From NCBI GenBank assembly GCA_016647705.1, contig CM028325.1, positions 33,522,474 to 33,586,473 on the forward strand: a DNA stretch of 64,000 nucleotides, read 5' to 3'. Positions 20,524 through 31,230 of this stretch are shown piece after piece. The DNA comes from Eucommia ulmoides. Taxonomy: Eukaryota > Streptophyta > Magnoliopsida > Garryales > Eucommiaceae. The translations under genes and the position numbers were made by a program. Under the pieces are notes generated by a model. It was not told the origin of the DNA. It made no database searches and saw only the letters and a program-made list of their open reading frames with translations. How positions within the stretch are numbered: position 1 is the first letter of the stretch; the number at the start of each line of letters is the position of its first letter.

Positions 20524-22602
20524 CGATAATACCACATATCACACACCACATTCGTAACCAATTCCCCTCTGTCCACAATGTAAAGAAATAATGTATTTAA
20601 AACATCCAATATAAATATAATAAAATCACACACCGTACGAAAATCCAGTTTCCTTATCCTAATGAAATAAACCAATATATATATATATAAATACATTAAA
20701 AATATCCAATCCAAACATTATAAATCAATCAACCCGATTATTTTAGATCAATTTATTCAGTTATTTTAAAACAGCCGGTTCAAAATATTTTTAATCGACC
20801 CGTCCAAGTATTTTAAACCCACCAGTCCAACATATCATCACCTCATAAAATATTCAACCAGTCAACTAAAATAATATATATTTATACAATAATTCATTTT
20901 CAAGTAATAGAGATATATATATATATATATATATCCAATCGAAACAATCCAAATAGTTCTTCGTATACTAACAATACACTAGACCACTCTTCGGCTAGCT
21001 ATAAGATCGTATTAACCTCACGATCGAGAGTTGCAACGGTACCGTACCACCCGCAAGGTTTGCATTCCCTGACGGGTCAATCCATATCCCTTTCGGGAAG
21101 AAAATCCACATCCCTTACGGGAAGAAATATCCACATCCCTTACGGGAAAAAAATCCACATCCCTTTACAGGAAGAAAATCCACATCTCTTACGGGAAGAA
21201 ATATCCACATCCCTTTACAGGAAGAAATATCTACATCCCTTATGGGAAGAAATATCCACATCCCTTACGGGAAAAAAATCTATGTCCCTTACAGGAAGAA
21301 ATATCCATATCCCTTACGGAAAGAAATATCTACATCCCTTACGGGAAGAAAACTATGGCACAGTCGGACCAAACACCACTTTCCACCTAAAAAACAAACG
21401 ACTTGGTCCACTAGATTCAACAAATCATTTTCCACCCTTTTAAAACCAACGTAATCCACAAAATATTTTCCCACTAACACCCAAAACCGCTTGATCCATA
21501 TAAGTTGCAAATTCGTCCATTTTTAAATAAACGCATTTTTCATAATATATACAAAAATATAATTTGTAATTTACGTAGAAGACAGTACACTCACCTCGAT
21601 ATCCGTTTTGCAAAACAGTTACTAACCATACTCTACCGAGACGCTGGTGCCTGCGAGCTTAATGGTGATAGGGCCTAAATTAATATCTTAATTAAAATAA
21701 CCTAATCATGCAACACGGGTCCTAAGTTTCACAATTTCCCCATCCCCACATTTTATTATGAAAAATTATTATTCAGTTAGTTTCACTCCGTTAAAATTTA
21801 CTGTATATAATGTAGTAATACTAATGGTCCCAACATTTATTATTACGGTTACGAGATTTTGATGCTAGAATTTAAATTTAACAAACATAAAATTTTAACG
21901 AGAAACGTTACCTGTTCCAAAACGGTTGTCAATTTCTTTTTTCATTAAAAAATTTAGTTTTTGCTCTTGCACTCACCGCCTAGGCGAAAGATCCACCGCC
22001 GAGGCGAGCTTCCCTCTTTTTTATTCTATTTGGCGCACTGATCCTTCTCCGCCGAGGCGAACACCTCACCACCTAGGCAAGCACATTCCCTTTCCTTTCC
22101 ATTTTGCATTCTGATGCTTCACTGCCTAGGCGATGACCATTTTCTTCTTGCCCCTTTGGTTCACTCCCTACCGACCGTCTCCCTCTCTCTCTTCTCACTA
22201 ACTCCGACGACTCCTACATCACCTTTCGATCATCCCATACACCCACAACACTCTATTTATGCTCCCCCACTCATCAACCCACACATTTACACACAACAAG
22301 TTTCAAAAAACACACACACATACCCATATGCACGGCAGAAAAAAAAATCGACCACTGATCACACTCATACACACACTCCGACGATGAACGAAAAACAGAG
22401 CACCCCCACAGTCACACACACACACACGTCTGATCAAATACACCCTTACCGAACGACGGCAATGATTACGCACCACCAAACGAACGGCGATCACACACCC
22501 ACCGAAGCAAACTACCTTATTTGTCTCTCTCTCTCTCTCTTTGCTTTTGGATTCTTCCTTCCTTTTCTCTCTTGCGTGTGTATGAATCTATCTATCTATC
22601 CA

Positions 22603-22655
<53 letters not shown>

Positions 22656-22843
22656 TATTTTCAAATTACATTAACCTCCCCTAATTAAGAATTTGAAATC
22701 ATTTTAGTCCAAAAGTTTACAATTTGCAATTATGAAAATTGCTAATTAACCCCTCAAATTTTAAATTCAATAATAAATAATACAATCTACCCCGTTATTT
22801 CTAAAATGTGCTAAAATACAGCTTAAAAAAATAGGGTCTTACA
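20028..22843 (-). mobile_element. 2.8-kb solo LTR of a long-LTR gypsy family
   Basis: Reads TGTCACACCCC at the left and GGGTCTTACA at the right, flanked by GTATC (20023-20027) and GTATT (22844-22848), a 4/5 target duplication. The same termini and internal landmarks ('ctagtgctagtagtggacc', 'cagtacactcacctcgat') occur at 44102-46668, 43457 onward and 52528-53764. At 52528 the end abuts a tRNA-type primer-binding site, which sets the sense strand as minus. It contains TA microsatellites (20436-20522, 22602-22651), an 11-copy minisatellite and no coding sequence. The insertion splits the copia RT/RNase H frame exactly. Confidence 0.85.
21078..21353. repeat. Minisatellite, 11 copies of a ~25-bp unit
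   Basis: Tandem copies of a unit containing 'catcccttacgggaagaa', alternating 'aaatatcc' and 'aaaatcc' spacers, eleven by eye. It lies at the position where other LTRs of this family carry unrelated minisatellites. The 70-127 aa frames over it are repeat artefacts. Confidence 0.85.
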
Positions 22844-23348
22844 GTATTCTAAGGGGAGTAATTTTAAATTAATAAGTTACTCCGACGCTGATTTTGCCAG
22901 TTGCAAAGTTGAGCGAAAAAATACAAGTGGGTCATGTCATTTGTTAGGACATGCATTGGTTTCTTGGTCAAGCAAGAAACAGAATTCGATAGCATTATCC
23001 ACCACTGAGGATAAATATATGGCAACTAGTAACTGTTGTGCTCAAATTTTATATATTAAACAACAGTTAAATGATTTTGGAATATGTATGGAGGAAATCT
23101 CGATTTATTGTGATAATAAAAGTGTCATTTGTCTAAGTAAGAATCCTATACAACACTCACGAACTAAGCACACAGAGATTAGACATCACTTTATTCGTGA
23201 TCACATTCAGAAAAGGGACTTTGTTATTGAATATATTGATACCTCCAACTAACTTGCTGATATCTTTACCAAACCCTTAGCGGAAGATCAGTTTGTGAAA
23301 ATCATTTGCGATTTGGGTATGGCTAGGCATAACAATGTTTGCCTAGAG
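22844..23348 (+). pseudogene. Copia RNase H domain
   Basis: The reading frame interrupted at 20027 resumes here: ISYSDADFASCKVERKNTSG, LSTTEDKYMATSNCCAQ, IYCDNKSVICLSKNPIQHSR and TKHTEIRHHFIRD are the conserved copia RNase H motifs with their catalytic acidic residues. A stop at 23250 interrupts before LADIFTKPLAEDQF. The stretch from there to the polypurine tract at about 23616 is non-coding. Confidence 0.88.
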
Positions 23349-23631
23349 TAGTGTTATTTGTGGTTTCTTTTCCCCACTTTTTGAGATGACAAAAGGGAAT
23401 AATTTATTGATATTTTATTAAGGGGGAGCTTGAATTATTTTGATGTATATCTTAAGGGGAAGTTTTTCATATTTTGAACATTGTGTTTTGTTGAATATCT
23501 TATGATTATCTTTATTACAATATTTTAATGAGTTATAAAACTCGTCCTCGGATTCGAAGGGTGTGTGTGTGGTTACATATTACTTTGATAAAAGTATCAA
23601 AGTTAATTGTCATCCTAAAAAAAAGGAAGAT

Positions 23632-25871
23632 TGTTGATTCTAAGATTTTGATAAACAATTAAATGTTGATGTTTTTTTGTGGAACTAACGATTTTATTGA
23701 GTGTTTCAGTTTATTAGTTCCAGTGATATGATTATCATGAAGATATGGTGACAAAAGCTAAATGGATGCTAAAAACGATGAAAAGATAATGGACTTTAAA
23801 AGATTGAAGAATTTGAAGAACCTAGGGGAAAAAAAATAACTCAGGTTAAATTTTGATTCTTAATGTATCCCGATTAGGATCACATACGACACAAAATATT
23901 TTTCAAAATTATGAGTACTTTTATAGGATCATAATTAGTTAAATTATTTGCTCCTATATGTAATTGAAAAAGAAACATGGATAATTAAATAAAATTGGAT
24001 TTAAGAATTTAGTGGAGCTAATCAAGAAAAGAAATCGATTAAAGGGCAAAAACATCAAAGAAAATAGATTAAAATCGAATTAAGAAGAGATATTCCAGCA
24101 TGGTCGGTCGACAGGTAGGTCGATTGAAGCTTAAAGTATGAACTTGTTGAATCTCTCGGTCGATAGGTAGGTCGACCTAAGCTTAAATGGTGAACTCTCT
24201 GAATTGGTCGGTTGACAGGTAAGTCGACCTATGGCCAAAAGAGGAACTATCTGAATCTCTAGGTCGACAGGTAAGTCAACATATGAAACTCTCTGAATCG
24301 ACCGGTCGACAGGAGAAGGATCAACAGTCGACCGATAAGCGAGGAGATTTTGGCTTGGGCTACGTCCTGAATTAGGCGGTCGATCGACGAGTGTTGGTCG
24401 GTCAACCGATAGTCAGTTTCAGGATTTGAGATTTTGATGGTTTTGATCCAAAAAGTAGTCGTTTTATGGTTATGATATGTGAGATATCTTAGGGATCTGA
24501 TATATTTTGAGTTATTTAATTGATATTTTAATATCTCTATAGATATGGTTCAAGTATTTTTTATATTTATCAATTTGGTACATAAATTTTTTTCTATCTT
24601 ATCTAATTGAGTTTAAGTAAAAGTTTGAGGGACTAAATTGAATGTTTTAAAAGATATAATTTAGTGAATTATATCAGGATTGAGTTTTAATGATATATAG
24701 GGTCTATTGGAGTAAATACTTGTCATGATTTATGGGAACTAGCCGTTGGAGGGCTTATTTTATTCCCACATATATATACCTGCGTTTTTTATTTTAGATA
24801 TATTCCAAGAAATCAAATCAATCAATTTTAAAGAGCTTTCTAAGAGTGTTCATTCAAAAGTTTTGTGAGATTTATTCTTGAGAATTGTTCTTGGGAAATT
24901 ATTGTTCAGGTCATTGACTTGAAGTTGCATTGCTAATCATTATTTATTCGGAGGATTCTTGGTGAGATCATTCCAAGTTATTTGCTATTAATTATTGCTT
25001 GCTATTATTATTTTTTCTTAGAATTTGATCTTTGAAATTGTTTTCCGAATTTTTTAATTGAAATTATTTTTGAAACAATTTCTTGAAAAAATTTGATTAC
25101 GTGTTAAACTTACGTGCTACCCATTTTTGTTTAAAATCAGATTTTGAAATTCCGACTTTTCTATTACTAGTATCGGGACATTAATCGAGTTTAAATTTAT
25201 CTGGGGTGGTAGAAGTTCCAAGTGAAAAAATCACTTATCAATTTTGTAATTGGTGAATTGAGTGTCGGATTAAATACTATTGGGAGTGTCTAATCTTGGG
25301 TAGCTGGTTTCAATCTCTTTTGGTAAATAGATTGAGATTTTGATATTTGCCTAGAGTATAATTATATTAGGTTTTAATTATGTCTTTATAGAATTAATTT
25401 GAGTGATTTTGTAACAGTTCAATTCTTACCGGGTAAAAGGATATTTGAAGCGTTTTTGTGAGGTTTGATTTTTAGCCTAAGTACAAAAGAATTAGATTAA
25501 TTTTTAACCTGAGAAAAAAATAGGGTTATTCTTGAGCCTGTAAAAAAAGAATCGTTTTATAAAAGTTTGGTTCCTATCTAGTTAAAGGGATCATAGTAAT
25601 TAGTGGGTGCAACTTTCCGTGGAGCTCGGGGGACTAAATTAGCCAAGAATAATTTGGTAAACCAGTATAAATTTCTAGTGTGCTGCATTCTTTAAATTAT
25701 TTATTTTTGTGTTGTTCGGTGTGTACCTAGTTGATATTAAAATTCCGCTACTATAAAGATAATAATTAATTTAGGGTAAAAATTAATTATTTGACTTTTT
25801 AAAGTATTTTACTTGAATTAATTTTTATTTACCCAATTCACCCCCCTCTTGGGTAGCTCACTGGGCTAACA
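23632..25871 (+). repeat. 3' LTR of the nested copia element
   Basis: Starts TGTTGATTCTAAG and ends GGGCTAACA; 2240 bases. It contains a cluster of 'ggtcgacaggtaagtcgac'-type repeats at about 24100-24420. The inverted solo copy at 46800-48953 confirms both ends. Confidence 0.88.
24100..24420. repeat. GTCGAC-rich tandem repeats within the copia LTR
   Basis: About five irregular copies of a ~60-base unit with 'ggtcgacaggt' and 'aggtcgacct', separated by 'gaactctctgaat'. Paired GTCGAC sites give many small hairpins. The corresponding part of the solo copy is at 48250-48510. Confidence 0.75.
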
Positions 25872-27424
25872 AGAATTTTTTTTAAAAAAAATTCAAAGTT
25901 TTACAACTCTAAGAACAGAACCACGCAGAAAGCGACTTGGCAAAAAATGCCGGGAGGAAATAGTAGATTCTAAAGTACCTTGGCTATGTCGCTCAGAAGC
26001 TTACACACTCGCACGCAGGAAAACAGGAATAAGTGAAAATGAGTCTACAAAATCTTAAGTGCTGAAGAAGCAATGGTCCAAAACTCAGTCATTTCTGCCT
26101 TCGTCCTAAGGTGCATCCGTGCGAGGAGAAGTAGCATCAATCTCGCCCTCCTCAGGGATTCCCTTGTCAGCACTGTCCTCTCATGTATCTCTTTATCCGA
26201 CACCTTTGTGCTCGACACCATCCTTCGGCTTGGAAAACTCTATCTACACAGAGCCGACGGGAAAATCCGAATGCAGGCAATGTGTAATCATCATGGTGGT
26301 CCTCCCCAAAGGCACCGTCTGTGAGTTCACCCTTAGTGCCCCGCAACTAGCATCATCAGGTTTGACGGGCACCGCCCTGCTATGCTGCTCCTAGCTGGCA
26401 GGGTCACGACGGCGACCTTTTCCAAAAACGTCGTTCAGGAGTGCCCTCCCAAAAAGGGTCATCTAGAAGTGCTGTCCAGAAACTTCGCCTTATCTTCTCT
26501 GGACGACATCATCTTATCTTGTGCCCACTAAACTACTGTGCTACCCCTGGCCGGCAGGGCGCAAATGGGGGCCTTCCCCAAGTGTATCGACCAGTTCTAG
26601 GCAATCAGCGCCCTAACGTGCTCAATACGTTCTCCCCTCAAACGTTATCCATTAAGAGGGTAGTCGCAAAAAATTTCATGCCAAAATAATGTTCAAAGTC
26701 TCAAAGGAACAACAGTGCTAAAAAACAAGGTTAAAAAAATAATATTAAATTAAAAATTAATTTTATTATTTGGGGGAAGAAGGCAAAGTTGCCCCCCTAA
26801 ATAACAAGGGGGTTGGCCCCCCAGAGGGGCCAGTGCCCCCCCTTTGGGGATGGTGGCGGCTGGTCCTTCTTGGAGCCAGTAGCTGGCCCCCTTGGGCTAG
26901 CACCACCAGCCCAGTGACGGTCGGCCAGCCGCCTGCACCTTGCACCCCTAGGGGGCGCACCACTTTGCCCCCCCATTCCGTCCGTGGCACGCACCCCCCT
27001 GGGGTATGCCTCTACTTTTTCTTTGGTGAAGGCCCGTCTGTACTAAAGGCTTGTTTATATTGAACGGGTGTTGCCCTAAAAATCGAAGAAAATCAAGATT
27101 GCCCTGTCGTGCTACCTGACCCGAACCCTGGCCGTATGAAAGTCTATTTCAAATTAACTTCTCAAAAAAAAAAAAGTTAACGGTTGAAAAAGTATCGCCC
27201 AGAAAATCGAAGAAGTTCAGGGTCACCCTACTGTGCTACCTGACCCCGAACCTCAGCAGTATGGGAGCTTATTCTAGATTCACTCCCCGGAAAAAGTTAA
27301 CTCTTGAAAAAATGTTGATTATAGGTGTTTCTTACGCTTCAAAGTCTCTAGGACGCTCGTTTCAGCCAAAAATTGATATCCCTGACCGTCTTGCTTCTCT
27401 CACCATACAGGGCTAGGGAGTAAC
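25872..27424 (+). other. 3' internal region of the gypsy element, non-coding
   Basis: Resumes gypsy sequence after the copia insertion. It includes a strongly C/G-biased block (about 26785-27010, many CCCC and GGGG runs) and a direct repeat at about 27075-27190 and 27195-27310 sharing 'gtgctacctgacc' and 'aaaaagttaac'. Several short frames on both strands show no known domain. Some Tat-lineage elements carry extra ORFs here, but nothing supportable is seen. Confidence 0.5.
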
Positions 27425-28217
27425 TGATGATGGTATTTTTCGACACTAGTGAGTCAGCACTTGGGGCCCAACCACGTATCATTCATTGTAGTGACATAGA
27501 CACATTCCGGAATCCACGGTATCATGCTGGAACATACGTTGACCACGGCTCCTCCCTCGAATCCCTTTTACACCCAGGGCGGAGTTAGGTGCCCTGTAGG
27601 GACGTGCTACCCTGAGCTCTGCGCCGCACCCCAGCGGCCAACTTTAGGGACTCAGTCATTTACCTCGACCTGCTCCCCATTCCAGCTCTTTTCTCTTCCA
27701 GGACTTCATAGATCTCCACTCTTCTCCACCATCTTATCACCACATGCCTGACAGAGGCCCGCGAGCTTCGCCAAATGGGCCCAAAAGTCCAAACCCAATG
27801 ATTATCTCCTAAACGCCCCGAATTATAGACTAAACACGTGGTTTCACCTAACAAACTGTGTTTAGGCCTGATTGATTCTCCGACACCTATATATACCAGG
27901 GGCTATATAAGCCCGAAGTACACTTTATTATGCGCATGCATTGAGTTCACTTGCTTACTCAACGCATTACTGTACATTTTTTCTCTAAGCATTGATTCTC
28001 ACACCGAATAGGTTTCGCTGGGACAAATCTCGACCCGAGTCTTCTACAGGTATCACTCCCTGAGGAGTAGAATTCTAGGCACAACAGGTCAGCCCTCACA
28101 AGACCCAATGTAGCTCACCTGAAAAAATTTCAGCTGCCAACTTCACCTCAGCAAGAAGACCCACTTGTTATCCGACTAGATCATACTCGAGGTATCTACT
28201 ATCTTTATACACCAACA
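27425..28217 (+). repeat. 3' LTR of the gypsy element
   Basis: 793 bases, TGATGA...ACACCAACA, collinear with the 5' LTR minus its MITE. It lacks the MITE target duplication, confirming that the MITE arrived after the gypsy insertion. Confidence 0.87.
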
Positions 28218-29216
28218 TGAACCATTTTTTAAAGATAATTTGTAATTAGTCCTAAATAGAAGGTGTAATATTTTATTTATCCTATTTAAAATTTAAGTTT
28301 AAAATTAGTCCCTTAAACAGATTTTTGGTTCAGTATTAGTCCCGCGCATGCTTACACATTGCATGTGGAGCGTAAAGAGAGTTTCGTAAGTGGTTCCGTA
28401 TTAGAGTGAATATTAGTTATATGTAATTAAAATTAGTTACAAATTAATAATTAAAAATTACATATAATTATATTACATGTATTTGTGTAATATTAGTTAC
28501 GCGTAACTATTTTTATGCAAAAAAAATACAATCATTTGTTGCTCTCGGTTTTAAGATCGAATAGTTTATAGTAGTTACATGCAAATACCATTATTCACAA
28601 AAAACAAATTAAACAATGTATATATCGTGTTTTTAGTATGAAATCTTTTAAAAGTGTTACATCCAACAAATATTTGAGCACAAGTTTGATACATATAACA
28701 TATATTTTTGTTCAGTACGACTGCTGGGTGCACGCACGTGTATTGGGCCTTCAGTTTTTTTTTTTTCCAATGACTCGATAACTTATCTTGTCTTGTTCGT
28801 GTTAGACCATGACATGATAGGAAACATGATCTGATGACACGATTTGCCAAACCTGTAGGTTGCCAAGGAATTAATAAAGGGACTGTTTGGCTAAATTTTC
28901 AAGTAAAGCTTTAGTTTTCAAAAACACAAAAATGGAACTATAATATTTTTTTTTAACGACTCAACTCAAATATACTGTTACAAAATAATTCTATATAGTG
29001 AAAATGTATTAGATCCAATTACAAAGGTTTTTTGCCCGTTGATACATAATATATCTTCATCCGGTAGTAGCAATGCTTCGAGATTTAAAGCTTACATATG
29101 GAGATGGCTGTAAGAAGTAACAGTTCCGCATGTAAACATGTAAGTTCAATGATAAGCTGAAGAAACTCACAGATAACTATTTGTTGTATTTCACCATAAG
29201 AAATATCAATAATCAC
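28218..29216. other. AT-rich spacer with a MITE remnant
   Basis: No gene. 28785-28870 holds 'gatgacacgatttgccaa', a fragment related to the end of the hAT MITE at 16701-17339. The rest is AT-rich with no recognisable feature. Confidence 0.45.
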
Positions 29217-29651
29217 TAGGGGCGGTCATTGGCCTGTGGGCCCACCCAGCCCGACCCTATTATTTTAGGGCTTGGACTTTGATTTTCAGGCCTAATCAAA
29301 TTTAAAGTTAAACTTAGGAAAGCCTAAATTTTTTTAGGACAAACCTGACCCTGTCTGAGGACTATTAATTAAAAATTATTATTATTATTATATCAAATAA
29401 GTCCAACCCTAGTTCACATGACAACGTTGGTTTGACTTAATTTCATGTGGATGTGAGTGGCAATATTGGTTCGACTTGATTTTATATTTTAGTATTTATG
29501 TTTATGTTTTAGTATTTATTTTTTAAATTAAAAAAAAAATATAGGGTCGGACTTGGACACGAAAGTAGGGTCCGATCATAGAGCAGGGTCGGGCTAGGTC
29601 CTAGTATTTTTTTGGAATACCCTAGCTAAAGCCCGGCCATAACCACCCCTA
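29217..29651. mobile_element. hAT-type MITE, 435 bp
   Basis: The left end TAGGGGCGGTCATTGGC and the right end complementary to TAGGGGTGGTTATGGCCGGGC are imperfect inverted repeats. Flanked by ATAATCAC (29209-29216) and ACAATCAC (29652-29659), a 7/8 match at the hAT size. No coding capacity. It lies just beyond the IMP1 stop codon, so it may contribute to that gene's 3' end. A fragment of a related element starts at 49425. Confidence 0.85.
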
Positions 29652-29736
29652 ACAATCACAAAAAGTCATAATTGAAGAAATTTAAGCCCAAAAGTTAAAC
29701 AGTATGTAGCGAAAAATGTCTTACTTACAAGACAGA

Positions 29737-31199
29737 TCATTCTGTTCTTTTCCCCACAGATCCAAAATCTTCAGGAGGCCAAATCTGAAATTAAAAAAAT
29801 TAAAAAATAAAAAAAAATCTGCAACTGTAACCAGATGAAGACAAGACTTTTGGCAACAAGACAGTCAAAACAAAACTGATTCAATTAAACAAAACACACT
29901 GGTGAGACAAACTGTGATTAGATGCTAAATTGCGAATAACTTCCAAGCACAAAATACACACACAGAAGGAGCACTCGACATATACGTGGTTCAACAATTT
30001 GCCTACATCCACAGGCAACACCAGACCTTTTATTAGTAGAGAATAGAGAGTTACTATACAAGTTAACCACTCGAATTTATCTCAAACAGCCCTTGTTAAA
30101 TCTAGCATGTTTAGATTTTACCTTGCATATGAAACTGGTAATACTTGAACCCTTTTTGGATACATTACAATTTATAACACACCACCACCACGGCAGGAAA
30201 AAATCTACCGTGTGCTACATTACGCAATGTAAAATTGGTTTTGTCATCCACTTAATAATGGCATCTAGTTCCTGATTTCCTTCATTTCAAAATCAGTTTT
30301 CTCAATGCTCTAAAGTAAGAGCTCTTTCTCTGCAAAATTATGAACATTTCCATTTTCTTGATAAAACGACTATTTTGTTAAACAATGAAATGCGTAGTAA
30401 TGGGCGTACCTCACACTCAAAAGATGCCTTGAAAGAGAAGGATTACCCCTAAATTTATATATAGCTCAGGATCAGGTAACACAAGCAATATGGGATTCAA
30501 CACGCCCCTCACGAGCAGAGGTGAACTTTGACAAACCACTGCGAACAGATATCGGGGGGCCCAACATCAATGTGAGATTCAACATGCCCCCTCACAAGCA
30601 GGGTAGACTTTGACAAACCACTGTGAACGAATATCGGGGGGCCCAATATTAATGTGGGATTCAACACGCCCTCTCACGAGCAAGGTAAACTTTGACAAAT
30701 CATTGCAAATGGATATCAGGGGCCCATCGATATGGGATTCAACACGCGAACATCAGACGAAAAGTTTGGCTTTGATACCATGTAAAAATCCAATAGGCCT
30801 AACTCACTCTCAAAAGACGCCTTGAAAGAGGAAGATCACCCCTAGACTTAAATATAGCTCAGGATCAGGTAACACAAGCCATGCAGGATTCAACAAAATA
30901 TATGAGTCCAAAAAGTACTGAGAGAATAAAGCATGAAATTACTATTTTGTGTTCAAGTGTAAACCACATTAAATTCAACAAAGAAATGTAAGTAACACGA
31001 AAAACTTTACAGGAGTAAATGTACGAAGTCCCATTAAGCTTGAACATAAATTATCTAAAATTGAAAAACTCACCTTCCAAAACACTCTCCCTTGGAGGAG
31101 TCCGTAAGGAACAGGTCCAAAAATCCTCGAATCCTTAGAAGCATATATGTTATCTCCCTCGATCCAAACATGTCCTTTTGGAACCTAATTTTTTTTTTT

Positions 31200-31230
<31 letters not shown>

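Larger units (their letters stand above)
19780..25871 (+). mobile_element. 5'-truncated Ty1/copia element nested in gypsy
   Basis: Begins abruptly within a copia reverse transcriptase (about 19783-20027), is split by a 2.8-kb solo LTR, continues with RNase H (about 22844-23252), and ends with a 3' LTR (23632-25871). Just before the LTR is a polypurine tract, AAAAAAAAGGAAGA. No 5' LTR, gag, protease or integrase is present, so more than half the element is missing at the left. The same LTR occurs alone, inverted, at 46800-48953. Confidence 0.8.
16395..28217 (+). mobile_element. Ty3/gypsy element, pol-deleted, with nested insertions
   Basis: The 5' LTR (16395-17820) and 3' LTR (27425-28217) are collinear, both beginning TGATGA and ending ACACCAACA. 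The 5' copy is longer only because of a 639-bp MITE. The flanks are 'ggaac' and 'tgaac', a 4/5 target duplication. Directly after the 5' LTR comes a primer-binding-type sequence, ATTTGGCGCCATCTGTG, typical of plant gypsy (Tat-like) elements. The internal region holds gag remnants (18144-19056), then a junction where gag-side sequence runs straight into the integrase C-terminus (about 19600-19770), so protease, reverse transcriptase and most of integrase are missing. A truncated copia element (about 19780-25871) and GC-rich 3' sequence follow. The LTRs are visibly diverged, indicating an old insertion. Confidence 0.85.

Noticed and set aside
20299-20714. Frames encoding (IY)n on both strands
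   Set aside because: Translation of a TA microsatellite.
21078-21353. CRISPR-like spacing of repeats
   Set aside because: Units are directly tandem and spacers are repeat variants; the sequence is a plant LTR.
21060-21443. 127-aa frame rich in HIPYGKK
   Set aside because: It is the 25-bp minisatellite read as protein.
26766-27063. Proline/glycine-rich frames on both strands
   Set aside because: Homopolymer C/G runs keep all frames open; no known domain.
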